Assembly: GCF_019097595.1 (NCBI RefSeq)
Contig: NC_080710.1
Location: forward strand, 22,941,780 to 23,005,779
From: Hemibagrus wyckioides
Lineage: Eukaryota; Chordata; Actinopteri; Siluriformes; Bagridae
Length of the DNA stretch: 64,000 bases
Reading direction: 5' to 3'
How positions within the stretch are numbered: the first letter of the stretch is position 1; every line of letters starts with the position of its first letter. Shown in pieces: positions 1 to 20,704 of this stretch. A program made the translations under genes and the position numbers. The notes below the pieces were generated by a model. It was given only the letters and a program-made list of their open reading frames with translations, ran no database searches and was not told the DNA's origin.

Positions 1-513
1 TCATATAAATGCAGTTTTATAATATAAACAAATTCAATTAAATTTTATAAATGTTATTTCTTTAATTACATTAAGTTAGATATCATATCGGCCAGAGACT
101 TTTGCAGGTACTTGTGTTTGCCTCACAGTTTCTGAAGATTAATGATAGTGCAACACTCCGAATGCATATGTTACAGATGAAAAACGAGGAAGTCTCGTGA
201 GCAACTCTGTAAGTGCTTCATACTGGTTCTAATTTGTTTTCCCCATCAGCATATGAAAATGAAAGGACATGCACTTGCCAAGAATCCTGTGAAAATGGAG
301 TCTTCACTGAGTAGCACTTGCTCCTGAAATTACCAGCCGAGACCATGTTTTAAAACTTTACCTGTTTGTAATGATGTCACTGTGCATTGTTTCATTTTTG
401 TGTTTGTAAAATGCCATTGTATTAAACCTGACAGAATCTGTACATGTTTTTACATTTAAAGAAACTTCAGTAAACAGAATTGTTCTATATGTTTCCTGAC
501 TGAAGTCATATGC

Positions 514-1066
514 TACACCAACCAGCCATAACATTATGCCCATCTGCCTACTATTGCGTTGGTCCTCCTTTTGCTGCCAAATCAGCCCTGACCCGTCATG
601 CACTGTGTATTCTGACACCTTTCTATCAGAATTAACTTCCTCAGCATTAACTTCTTCAGCAATTTGAGCAACAGTAGCTCGTCTGTTGGATCGGATCACA
701 CGGGTCAGCCTTCACTCCCCACGTGCATCAATGAGCATTGGCCGTCCATGATCCTGTCACCGGTTCACCACTGTTCCTTCCTTGGACCACTTTTGATAGA
801 TACTGACCATTGCAGACCGGGAACACCCCACAAGAGCTGCAGTTTTGGAGATGCTCTGGTCTAGCCATGACAATTTGGCCCTTATCAAACTCGCTCAAAT
901 CCTTACTCTTGACCATTTTTCCTGCTTCTAACACATCAACTTTTAGGATAAAATGTTCACTTGCCGCCTAATATATCCCACCCACTAACAGGTGTTATGA
1001 TGAGGAGATCATCAGTGTTATTCACTTCACCTCTCAGTGCTCATAATGTTATGCCTGATCGGTGTA
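514..1066 (-). mobile_element. Tc1-like element, family A, internally deleted copy 1
   Basis: The ends TACACCAACCAGCCATAACA and the inverted TGTTATGCCTGATCGGTGTA match, both flanked by the TA target. The interior reads as the 5' half of a Tc1 transposase on the minus strand; minus-strand reading near 760-930 includes FDKGQIVMA, the typical HTH start. The sequence jumps from CCTGACCCGTC to the zone encoding the end of the HTH domain, so most of the DDE domain is missing. It is non-autonomous. Confidence 0.85.
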
Positions 1067-2700
1067 TATATGTCCCCACTACAAATGATGACTGGAAACT
1101 TCTTTTTGGAGCTGGAAAGCTCTTTTTTAGCTCGATTATTAATAAGCATGCACAAACTAAGATGTTGTGGATACAAAAATACTAAAATCTCAGAATGATT
1201 TAGCTGTACTGTTACTGCAAAGATTTCTGCTTGTACATGAGCACATTTATCCAGGTTTCCAGGAGACAATCTTGTTTTGTCAGCTCCAGAATAAGGCTAC
1301 ACAAAATCACAGTCCATCCAGTCATCCACAATCTACCTGTGATGGCCAAATAATTGTCTTGAACTCATATTCTAGCCCAGTCCACTTCATTTTCTTTCAA
1401 GATTCTTTCAGTGCTTCCCTTTGGCCATCTGAGAAGATGAGGTCTTGGAGAAACTACTTATGTTTAGAAAACTAGCCGGGTCTGATAAGTATGATCCAAT
1501 CTTTTTTAAGCCCCAGCTATTGCAAGTCCTATGAAATATCTGTTTAATTTAGTAATGTATACTGCTCAGACACATCTGACTGTTGTTTTCTAAAGACAAG
1601 ACCAAATTGATCCACACTGATACAGGCTACAGCTATTTCCATCTTTCCAGTCCTAGTTTCCAGACCTGTTAATAAGCAGCTAATTAATTAAATGAAGTAT
1701 AGCACAAACTCTTGTAATTACACCTGTTCGGGGTTCACTTTCTGATTTTTCCATTTATAAACTGTTAATATACACTCCATGTAAGAAGACTGGAAGACTT
1801 CATGTAAATCACTGCTTTAATCAAGCTCTATGCTATTTACTTTGATTGTGTGTGATTTCTGCTCCATTTGCCTCAGTCTTGATTTACCCTTTTTGTCTTC
1901 CAGTATTCGACTGATTATTGGATTCTGGATTTGGTTGAGTATTGTTATTAACCAGCTACACATGGATCCTCATACTTAAAAAACTCATTTTGGGACTCAA
2001 AATGGAAAAGTGCTTTATGTAACCAATAAACACTTAACACTGTGCAGTAGAAAAATAATCCATGACAAAATAAGGTGTGAAATCATGATATCAGCTGATG
2101 CTAAAGTGTTTTATCCTGTGATTTGCCAACGATTTCTATTTTCAACACATCATGCTGCAAAGAAACAAAGTATTACAGTGTATAATGTATCAATATAATG
2201 TTCAATTTATTTATATATTTAAAGCTGTCACTATTGTCCTGTACTGTTAGAGAAAATGAATACTTTCTGATCAGATTTGGGAATTCAACAGCTATGTGGT
2301 ATAAAAAAAATAATTATTAGTATATCATACATCCTTTTCTTATTCATATGTAGAAGATTTGTTACTTCATTCAGCAAATATTGCAGACATGCTTGAATTC
2401 ATGTTTATGAGCTCCAGGACCATATTTTTGAACATAATGAAAATCTGTGCTATGCGCTTGTTACACAGACATCATTAGTCATCTGATACATTTCCTGTTA
2501 TCACTGAAGATTGATTTCCTGCTTTTCTGGTATCTGGTCTTGTCCTCATTGTGTGGCTTACTACTTATTAGGTTGTTTTTACTTGTGAAATTAAGATAAA
2601 TAACTGAATGCATGAAACATTCAGTGTTTATTGCATCATTTTCTGGTGCATGATGAAACACCGAGGTTTCAGGCTTTATGAGTGAACATCATATTAGTGT
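1067..2700. other. Gene-free stretch, nothing recognised
   Basis: This is AT-rich non-coding sequence. The open frames here are short and unsupported by splice signals or by any family I recognise. The terminal 500 bases of the window (1-513) are likewise empty. Confidence 0.5.
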
Positions 2701-2749
2701 AGACTGAAAAGTGGAAGGTCAGTTATGGGTCAAACGCTTAGATTTACAC

Positions 2750-2910
2750 TCCCATATTCCAGGATGATGCGTGCAGGGTGTAGAGGGTCTTATACAACAA
2801 GCATGATTACACACTGGAACACTTTGACCTGCAATGTCACCAGATCTCAGTCTCACAGAACATTTGTGAGATTACTTGGAACACTGGGCGAAACACCAAG
2901 CTGAATTGCC
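2750..2910 (+). mobile_element. Tc1 transposase 3' fragment
   Basis: The sequence CACCAGATCTCAGTCTCACA followed by a decayed GAACATTTGTGAGATTACTT corresponds to the conserved end of the Tc1 DDE domain (SPDLNPIEHLW-type motif). Here it reads SPDLSLTEHL after frame correction. No terminal repeats are seen. It is a decayed internal fragment. Confidence 0.5.
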
Positions 2911-3083
2911 ACCCAGTAAGTGGAAGAATAAACTAAAATTGCCTGACATGACTGGTACGGGGATTAAGGTCAGGGAAAGTGTGACCCAGTATATGGGGGA
3001 CAAAATGACATGTGACAAATTATTTGAGGTGCAGAGTAATGTGAACTCCTTGATATTCTCTATGAGTTATGAGACATTCTATA

Positions 3084-3180
3084 TAGGGATGCACCAGTGC
3101 CATTTTTTTCCAGACCAGGTATGAGTACATGTTTTTGGTACTCACCGATACTGATACTTATACTGAAATGAAAATGAGTA
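3084..3180 (+). mobile_element. Possible hAT-type terminus (TAGGGATGCACC)
   Basis: The string TATATAGGGATGCACCAGTG followed by repeated GATACTGATACT-like units resembles the left end of a widespread fish hAT family whose termini begin TAGGGATGCACCGATAC. No matching right end is visible nearby, so the extent is unknown. Confidence 0.35.
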
Positions 3181-3714
3181 ATCTACCTAAAATTAAATAA
3201 TCATGGGGCATGATGGAATATTTTATTTAGATTTCTTTATGTTCATTGCTGCTGTGTGCTTTTAGCAATGAACTCCTCATGCTACGTTTTATTTGTCTTT
3301 AAACAGTATCTTCAATAGCAAGCGCAAAGACGGCTGACGTCAGCACACATTGTCAATAAAATTGAGCACAATGTGCCACGAATTGCTCATTGACTGTGTA
3401 AAGTGTAGACCCTGGCACTGCTCTAATCCACAAATCCATTGCACCTTGCTCTCTCTTTAATGACCATGCTTTAGCTGATACTGTGCTACATGCTAAGAAA
3501 AGCCACTCTTGCACACTCTATTAAAGATACTGAGTCACATGCACTGGAACACCATGAGCTGTTATACCATGTTTCTTCCAATGTAAGAAAATCAGTGCTT
3601 AATTTGAGCCGGATCCTACCAGATCCTGTTACAGAAAATGTCCAATTTTCGTGTTTTGCGTTCCGGTATTTATTTTGATCGATCCGGCATTAACTTGTGC
3701 CTGGTGACCTGACA

Positions 3715-3770
3715 GAGTGTGTGTGTGTATGTGTGTGAGCGCGTGTGTGTGTGAATGAGTGAGTGAAACA
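3715..3770. repeat. Imperfect (TG)n microsatellite
   Basis: Runs of TG are interrupted by TATG, GAGCGCG and GAATGAGTGAGTG. Confidence 0.9.
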
Positions 3771-3886
3771 CAGCGAGCAAGTCTGAGTGGGTTTATGCAG
3801 ATACATTTTGAGGTTTAGCTATTGGTCCTCAACATATATTTTTGACCAATCAGCTTTCTTAAGTTTACAATTACTCTCATTGATTA

Positions 3887-4256
3887 TTATGGAATAAAAT
3901 CACTGTCAAAAATAATCGTGCGTAATTCAGAACGTTTGTGTGTGATTTTAATTTACTCGTGCACAATTTAAAACTATTAGATGTAATTCTGTGTTTTGTC
4001 AGAGTTGGATTCCAAAATCTACAGATACGACAGTTTACAGATACGAGATTGTGTGTGTTTGTTAGAGTGCAACTCCAAAATGTATGACTTCAAAGTGACA
4101 GTTTTTTGTCACAACGTGACAAAATGTACGACTATGACAGTTTTGTGTCCGGATGTCCGGACGTGACAAGTTTACAGACACAACGCTAGTTTTCATAACA
4201 GCTCTGTGACACGCACAACATGAGAAATTACATCCACGAAGTGTGGCGTGCGAAAA
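3887..4256 (+). repeat. Left arm of a long inverted repeat (pairs with 5174-5373)
   Basis: Positions 3891-4052 and 4207-4256 are the reverse complement of 5373-5174 at high identity, for example GGAATAAAATCACTGTCAAA here against TTTGACAGTGATTTTATTCC there. This arm carries an extra 16-bp tandem copy (ACAGATACGACAGTTT at 4021-4036) and about 150 bp of additional sequence between its two matching blocks. Confidence 0.8.
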
Positions 4257-4780
4257 CAAGATCATAAGAAGATCCTTAAGAACAGAGCACCAATCAATCA
4301 AAGGGTCTTCTAATAGTTTAAATTTCTGCAATAAACTAAACAGTCTTCTTCCAGTTTTACATTTTAACAATCTTACAGATTTACAGTACATCCAAAATTC
4401 CTTTTGAAAAGCAGGAAACAATGGCTTTGTTTTAAGGCACTCACATTTAGGAATATAAGATTTTCCCAAAATGAAAATAATATTCAGAACAAATGAAGTA
4501 GGTACATCTTCCATTAATAAACCAAATATCATTTTTAGAAAACGGAGAAGACAGCATGATTTAAAACTTTAAGCCACTCGAATGTCTCAGACCAAAAGGC
4601 TCTACTGAATGAACAGTCATAGAATAAATGTCGTTTCAATATCAACATCACGAAAGGTACAATTATTGTGATCAGTATGAAATCTATATCTAAGAAACTC
4701 TAAAGATATGTATCATTAAAAAACTTTAAAGTGTACTTCCTTGGCTTTGGGGGGTATGGAAAAGGAGATATACATGGTTC
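4257..4780 (-). pseudogene. LINE relic, C-terminal reverse-transcriptase region (L1/Tx1-like)
   Basis: On the minus strand the frame ending near 4270 contains ILGKSYIPKCECLKTKPLFP and KEFWMYCKSVRLLKCKTGRR. About 180 bp upstream PPKAKEVHFKVF is readable. This order (Pro-Lys-x-Lys-Glu-Val-His-Phe, zinc-knuckle-like zone, then Gly-Lys-x-x-Ile-x-Lys) is typical of the end of fish L1/Tx1-type polyproteins. Several stops and frameshifts interrupt it. It lies between the arms of an inverted repeat. Confidence 0.65.
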
Positions 4781-5173
4781 TTAATTTAAAAATAGAGCTC
4801 TTGGGAAAAAGTTGAGTGATTTCGACTAGCTTGATTTGGAAATTTATCTAGGGTCAATAAAGTTCTTATTAATTTATTTGCAGGCTACATCTAATAAAAT
4901 CTTGCCCATTTATTATTAAAGAAGGTAAATGAAGAGCTTCAGTTACACTGGCCACTGTATTACTGACCAACAGTATAAAGGCCTTTGGAATACAGTTCAA
5001 TACCCTATTACATTGCTTGTAATCACAATGAATATTATATTTTCCACAAAAAGTACTGTGATCCCTGAGAGCTAATCTTACCTAATATAGAACAATATTC
5101 TATAATATAGAATATAAACATGTCCGAATTTGAAGAAAAAAAAAAGATTAGCTCGCTGGGCGCCAGACAGTGG

Positions 5174-5373
5174 TTTCACACCACACTTCATGGGTGTAAT
5201 TTCTCATGTCTTGCATGTCACACAATCTCGTATCTGTAGATTTTGGAATCCAACTCTGACAAAACACAGAATTACATACAATAGTTTTAAATTGCGCACG
5301 AGTAAATTAAAATCACACACAAACGTTCTGAATTACGCACACTTATTTTTGACAGTGATTTTATTCCATATTG
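5174..5373 (-). repeat. Right arm of the long inverted repeat
   Basis: This is the reverse complement of 3887-4256 with the middle block absent. A loop of about 0.9 kb carrying the LINE relic separates the two arms. Confidence 0.8.
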
Positions 5374-5513
5374 TTTCGCACGCAGTGAGCAGCGGAAAGA
5401 AAGAATGGTTTACATGGTAGAAATGGTTTATATTGTCTACCTAAATAAAAATGATATGTTAGAGACAGTCAAACATATTTTAATTTTTTAAATCCACAAG
5501 AAAAGCTGATGGT

Positions 5514-6036
5514 GTGCCTGATCAAAAGAGATCCCGAGAAGATGGAACTGTACACCTGGATCAAGATAGCGGGAGACAGAAGCAAAGCGAGTTACACCAG
5601 TCAGAAATAATTGAGGTCGCAACCACGTCGTTGGTGACAGAAACTTCCACTGATCATATAAATGATATTGAGCACAGTCGTACTAAATCGCATATGGTAG
5701 CAGAAAGCAAAGAGCCAGTCAGTATACAATCATACAGAGTTGTTAATGCACAGGCTGGACAGATTGAAGCGACTTCTTCAGTATTTCGAACAGCTTACAA
5801 AGAGGCAAAACACAATAGACCTGCCCATGGATTCGAGCACGAAATAGATTGCCACGAGTTAAATGGCTTCGATATAGGGCGTATCTTACATTCTAATGTA
5901 GCGTGCGTCAGTATTCACGAACACATCTCATCTGAAATTAGACGTAAATAGTTTGAAAAAATTCTGCAAAGTGACCCCAAAATTAGCCTTATTATTGACG
6001 AGGCAACAAGTGACGTCATGTTCCGGGAAAACTGAA
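5514..6036 (+). pseudogene. hAT-superfamily-like coding relic (KIAA1586/ZNF862-type N-terminal region)
   Basis: The open frame begins MPDQKRSREDGTVHLDQ and runs 145 codons to an in-frame TAG (about 5949). The same frame continues as FEKILQSDPKISLIIDEATS before another stop about 30 codons on. The stretch VFRTAYKEAKHNRP, LNGFDIGRILHSNVACVSIH and the SLIIDEATS motif are characteristic of the hAT-derived transposase-like proteins annotated in fish as KIAA1586- or ZNF862-like. In that family IDEAT/IDESTS opens the RNase-H-like domain. Everything downstream of that motif is missing, so this is a truncated relic. Whether it belongs to the adjacent inverted-repeat structure is unknown. Confidence 0.6.
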
Positions 6037-6209
6037 GTTGTGTGGTTGGTGTCGGTCACAGAGGTGGGAGGTTGCTGGTTTTGTTCTGGAAATTATCCAT
6101 TTACAAATTAAGCACTGAAGAATATGCTGTAGTTTACAGGACACAATCTTTGCTTTGCTTTGATTGGCATTTTTAATTGTGAAATTTTCTGATCACTGTC
6201 ATAACAACA

Positions 6210-7160
6210 TTCACTCATCATCCACTTATTAGGAACGGCATCACATTCGTGCAGTTATCCAAACACTCATGTGGCAGCAGTGAAATAACAATCAGGCAGA
6301 TACAGGCCAAAAGCTTTGGGTAATGTTTATATTAAACAGCAGAATGAAGTAAAAGTGTGAGCTCTGTGACTTTAATCATGGCAGGACTGTTGGTACCAGT
6401 TGGACTGGATTGAGTGCTTTATAAACTGCTGATCTCCTGGGATTTTCACACACAGCAGTCTCTAGAGTTTACACTGGATGGCATAAAAAAACAACCAACC
6501 CATAAACCAGCCTACGTGCCGAGTGTCTGCAGACTGAAATACCTTGTTGATAAGAGAGATCAGAGGAGAATAAGCAGACTGGTCTGAGCTCACAGGAAGT
6601 CTATAGTAACTAAAAAAAGCACAGTGCCTCAAACCTTGGGTACAAGAGCAGAAGATTCTTGTTCTTGGCTGAAAAGAGTGAAACCTGGTGTGGTCTTATG
6701 CTGTTGTAGCCCATTCACCTGAAGGTTTGATGCGTTGTGCATGCTGAATTGCTTTGCTGTTCAACATGGTTGTAAAGCCTTCATTGCTCAAACTGGCCAC
6801 TCTCCTCCGCTTTCTCCCATCAACAAGGTGTTTTCACCCACAGACTTGTTGCTCACTCTATGTTTATTGGTTTTTGTAGCACTCTGTGTAAACTCTAGAC
6901 ACTGTTGAGTGTGAAATTTGCAGGAGATCTGCAGTTTATTAAATACTCAAACCAACCCAACTGGTAATAACACTGATGCCCGATCAAAGTCACAGAGATC
7001 ACACAGAGATCTTTGTTCTGATATTTGATGTCAACATTAACTGAAGCCCTTGATCTGTATCTGCATGATTTTATGCAGGGTGCCATATAATTGGCTGATT
7101 AGACAACTGCATGAATTTGCAGGTGTACTGGTGTTCTTATTAAAGTGTACATTATCATTA
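6210..7160. mobile_element. Palindromic Tc1 derivative, family B copy 1 (head-to-head halves)
   Basis: The left half (about 6210-6680) reads as the start of a Tc1 transposase unit on the plus strand: CACTTATTAGGAACG terminus, then GCTGATCTCCTGGGATTTTC, CAGTCTCTAGAGTTTACACT and CCTTGTTGATAAGAGAGATC. The right half (about 6680-7160) is the same unit reversed, ending ATTAAAGTGTAC. The DDE-domain part is absent. The whole is a degenerate inverted repeat of about 0.9 kb. Confidence 0.85.
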
Positions 7161-7385
7161 CGCCACATAGTATTATTAGATATTGGTATTGGAGCATTTT
7201 TTGATAATGTGAGTAAAAAGAAAACTATCAAACCAATACCATTACCAGTATCAACATATCCCCAATTCTGATACATGCTAATCTTTGGTTTATTTACTCC
7301 ACGCATTTTGAACTTCTAGCATAGCTAATCATAAATTTTTAATATGTTCTGTCCATTTTTGGTTCAGCTGAGTTCTTTAGTCATT

Positions 7386-7850
7386 TATAGCCAAAAGTAT
7401 GTGGACACCCGACTAACATACATGAATATAAGATCTTCCACAAACTTAGAAGCACACAATTGTCTAGAATGTCTTTGTATGCTGAAGCATTGATACCTCC
7501 CTTTACTGGACCTGTTTCAGAATGACAATGCTCCTGTACACTAATTAAGGGTCTGTGAAGACATGGTTTGCCAAGGTACGGATCATAAGAATATAAGTGA
7601 CCTGTAGAGAGCCTTGACCTCAATCCAACTGAATTGTGTACATTGTCTTCTCTCCCGGCATTCACCCAGTGAGGCACAAATTTCCATAGCCACATTACAA
7701 AATCTGATGAAAAAGCCTTCACTAAAGTAGAGGCTGTTACACTATAACACCACTATAGGGAGGACCAAGTCCACACTAATCACTAATGCCCATGGTTTTG
7801 GAAAAGGATATTCAAAAGCACATGGGTATCCACAAACATCTGGCCATATA

Positions 7851-7853
<3 letters not shown>
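7386..7853 (+). mobile_element. Tc1-like element, family C copy 1 (internally deleted)
   Basis: Terminal repeats TATAGCCAAAAGTATGTGGA and (inverted) TCCACAAACATCTGGCCATA bound about 470 bp. The interior retains decayed plus-strand transposase 3' sequence (GAAGACATGGTTTGCCAAGG, CTTGACCTCAATCCAACTGA). Stops and gaps make it non-coding. Confidence 0.85.

Positions 7854-7883
<30 letters not shown>
7854..7883. repeat. (TG)n microsatellite abutting the Tc1 end
   Basis: About 15 TG units directly follow the right terminus of the preceding Tc1 copy. Confidence 0.95.
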
Positions 7884-7884
<1 letters not shown>

Positions 7885-8815
7885 ACGCATTTATATGTTT
7901 GTTTGAAATCAAGCATTTTTGTTCCTTTTAAATGAAATTCATTTTAATATATCAATGAAATGTGATTTATTTAAAATTATTCTGTCCTTGAACACTTATA
8001 CATGGTCATTTTATTTAAAATGATTCAGCAAGAAAAAAAAAATACATCAAAAAGCCGTTGGTGTATAACGCTCATGAAGCCCGCAGTAGTATTACATGTC
8101 CTTATATTTTATAATCCTGCTTTGCCATTCCTTTTACTCCTCTTTTATGCATTCTAGGGATTTTAATGGATTGCATGTACGTTTGGCTAAAGAAAGGGAT
8201 GAGACATGGCTTAAGAGCAATATAAATTAATTAATTAATTAATAAAATTAAATGCAATTAAATAACAATAAAAAAAACATTATTTTCCCACTGAAAATGA
8301 ACATCCTTAATTACCTTCTTGCTTGGCTCTCAGCCACCAAGATTTTACCTGCTATGTGAGTATGATGTAGGTTCTCTGCTTGCATATTTATGCATGCAGC
8401 ACATATCACAAATGTCAAATGTTTAAAGCTCTTCAGCTGCAAGATAAAGCTCTGAATGGTGCCTTGCTGCAAAATTGTCTTGCTAATTAAGAGTGATCTC
8501 AGAGTTGTTTTTAGTCAAGTGCTGGATAGCTTGAATTTGTTACTTGATTTAACTGAACCTAACAGACAGCTAATAAGAGACAGGTCGCAAAGATACACAC
8601 ACGCACACATAAAGACACGAGCAAGAGGTAAGTCGATGGACACAACACAAACAGTTTTGAATAAGATGAATATTAACATGAATGAGGCACTGTGCTTAGG
8701 TGCGTAATATGTTTATGGAATTTTTACCAAGTAGATTACTTGCTCTAAACCTTGATTGTTGTAATTCAGTGTATTTCAGTGAGGCATGTCCTGAGATTGA
8801 TGAGGATTTACTTAC
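7884..8815. other. AT-rich non-coding stretch, probably MRAP2 intron
   Basis: It contains (TTAA)n around 8227-8245 and no recognisable exon. If the missing MRAP2 exon lies beyond the window, this and all sequence to the left are MRAP2 intron sequence with transposon insertions. Confidence 0.45.
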
Positions 8816-9274
8816 TCTGGATGCGGAGCTCCTGTCTTGGTCAGAAGAGTGAGCACGAAGAACATAAAAATGACAAACACTGCAAGACCCACCCAGAAGC
8901 CAATTACAATGGAATCTGAAACATAACACTGACTTTAAGCATCATTGATGAAAATGATTAAGTGTTTGTTAAGGATGTTGGCTCTGATAGCTTGATTTAG
9001 TCTGAATGTACAGTACATGTCTGTTTGTTTGTACAGTTCTGAGATAAATCAGAAATCACGAGATCACAAGATACTAATTAATTCTCAGAACTGTGGTGTC
9101 AATCACCATCAAGACTGAAACTCTAATCACTGTCAGAAGAAGGAATGACTTACATTTGTGTGCTTTGAGTCCCTCGAACGAAACTGGCTCTTCGTCATCG
9201 TAGTATTCGTACCTCCATTCATAATCTGTGTGCGAAACGCCAGCAGTGGTGTTTGGATGCTGTAACACAGGCAT
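8816..9274 (-). CDS. mrap2: MRAP2, melanocortin-2 receptor accessory protein 2 (5' coding exons, partial)
   Basis: MRAP2 is a small single-pass protein that forms antiparallel dimers and modulates melanocortin receptors and other GPCRs at the ER and plasma membrane. Coding exon 1 is 9274-9154 (40 codons plus 1 nt), coding exon 2 is 8915-8816. The junctions are AAAT|GTAAGT, TTTCAG|ATTCC and CCAGA|GTAAGT, and the phases fit exactly. Residues 18-40 hold the acidic Tyr-rich DYEWRYEYYDDEEPVSFEGL and the LKAHK motif. Residues 41-66 (YSIVIGFWVGL then VFVIFMFFVLTLL) are the membrane segment, followed by TKTGAPHP. These match the vertebrate MRAP2 core, not MRAP1. An N-glycosylation sequon NTT is at residue 8. 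The start at 9274 is preferred because a good acceptor (ATTGTACAG) lies 8 nt upstream, so the more distal in-frame Met at 9322 would be intronic. The C-terminal cytoplasmic exon is not found and should lie left of the window. I cannot separate mrap2a from mrap2b. Confidence 0.92.
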
Positions 9275-9800
9275 CTCTCTCACTGTACAATAACGGGGCA
9301 GGACTGAAGGAGAATAGTTCACAGGCTTGTAGTTTGAAGGTGATAAGGAACAAAATCCGTCAGCTGACTACAGTGAGATCGGACGCCTATTTGCAGTTAG
9401 TATTTGATCTCTGACTGTGTGCATCTAAGGGATCTGTCCCTGTGTTAAAGGGATGCGATTGACACAGAATGTAAACGCAGTTCTTCAGCATGTGTTGGTC
9501 CAGATCCGCTGTGTAATTCCATCCCTTAAAACGATGAAGCAAATCCGCTCCTCTGAGAAGAATCCCGTGGGTTTGTGCTGCACGAGTCTCTGACCCGCAG
9601 CTCATACCACCACTGCTGTAATCGTCGTGAGTGACTCGCGCACGAATCGGTTCTTTCTGAACGACTCTTTTGAGAGCCGTGTGAAGGATCTGAAACCGCA
9701 ACGAATGTTTCGGCTCCTTTCTACACTGAATGGTCTGAAAGTATGTGCCACCACATAGGAGGAGTGTTTTTGGATTTCTGTAAGTCTCCAATCTATAACA
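9275..9800 (-). promoter_or_regulatory. MRAP2 5' region: predicted 5'UTR acceptor and CpG-containing upstream stretch
   Basis: On the minus strand a pyrimidine-rich stretch ends in GTTATTGTACAG at about 9283, so the first coding exon probably begins at 9282 with 8 nt of 5'UTR. The stretch 9480-9700 has more CpG than its surroundings and could hold an upstream non-coding exon or promoter, but I cannot place a donor or transcription start. Part of it (9610-9690, around GAACCGATTCGTGCGCGAGT on the minus strand) resembles a dispersed fish repeat motif, so the CpG signal may be repeat-derived. Confidence 0.35.
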
Positions 9801-9831
9801 CGAATAACACCCTACAGAGGCATTACATTTA

Positions 9832-9904
9832 GAATGGGATGTTCAGCAAAGGTCATATGAATGTGATGGTCAGGTGTCCGTATACTTTTGACCATTTAGT
9901 ATAT
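9832..9904 (+). mobile_element. Tc1 family C, right-end fragment
   Basis: GGGATGTTCAGCAAAGGTCA and GTGATGGTCAGGTGTCC, followed by ACTTTTGACCATTTAGTA, match the right terminal repeat of family C. The rest of the element is absent. Confidence 0.75.
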
Positions 9905-9914
9905 TCTATGATTC

Positions 9915-10116
9915 CTCCTATCATCACAGGGAGTTGCTCCTTGCCACTGTCGCCGCAGGCTTGCTTAGGGATAAAATAGGGATAAAATAGTTTAATAATT
10001 TAATTTAATATTTTTTTCTCTCCTTTCTCTGTTTCTCTACTTTTGTGAAGCTGCTTTGAGACAATGTCCATTGTATTAAAAAAAAAAGGCGCTATACAAA
10101 TAAATTGAATTGAATA
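9915..10116 (+). mobile_element. LINE/SINE 3' tail, L2-like (TTGAATTGAAT tail)
   Basis: CAGGGAGTTGCTCCTTGCCA, CTTTGAGACAATGTCCATTG, GGCGCTATACAAATAAATTG and the AATTGAATTGAAT tail form the 3' end of a very common otophysan repeat. It is 5'-truncated and has no coding capacity. Confidence 0.7.
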
Positions 10117-10221
10117 TTCTGAATAGAAAAACTATTAGAAAAATATTTAAAAATATATATATAATAATTAGGTTGTAGCATAGGTGATATTTTAATAGTG
10201 TGATGGAAAGGTGGTCATAAG

Positions 10222-10222
10222 A

Positions 10223-10254
<32 letters not shown>
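10222..10254. repeat. (AAT)n microsatellite
   Basis: About 11 AAT units. Confidence 0.95.
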
Positions 10255-10516
10255 GTGTATAAATTATATAAAAGAATTGTTGAACTCGGGAATCTAACAG
10301 GTCAGATTGTGTTGATTTATTTTTAACAGTAGCTTCGAATGGCTGTTTTTAAAATCACACATTTATATTAAAACACTATTTCTACCAACTTACACATGGA
10401 CTTGTATGCCAGATGCTCCGCATAATCTAATGATAATAATAAATGGATTTTAAAAAGTGCTATTTCACAAATTTCAGAAGATATATGATATGGTGGCACT
10501 TTCTGTAAGGACATAT

Positions 10517-20633
<10,117 letters not shown>

Positions 20634-20660
20634 GCTGAAGAAGAATGTGATTGCAGACGG

Positions 20661-20664
20661 ATGT

Positions 20665-20702
<38 letters not shown>
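20661..20702. repeat. (TG)n microsatellite upstream of the C1orf54-like start
   Basis: About 20 TG units lie 28 nt upstream of the predicted minus-strand start codon, in the presumed 5'UTR or proximal promoter. Confidence 0.95.

Positions 20703-20704
<2 letters not shown>

Noticed and set aside
664..864. Plus-strand open frame of 66 codons
   Set aside because: It is the antisense of the Tc1 family A transposase remnant and has no independent support.
1..8815. Search for the missing MRAP2 C-terminal exon
   Set aside because: No minus-strand frame resembling the MRAP2 cytoplasmic tail was found; it is taken to lie outside the window.
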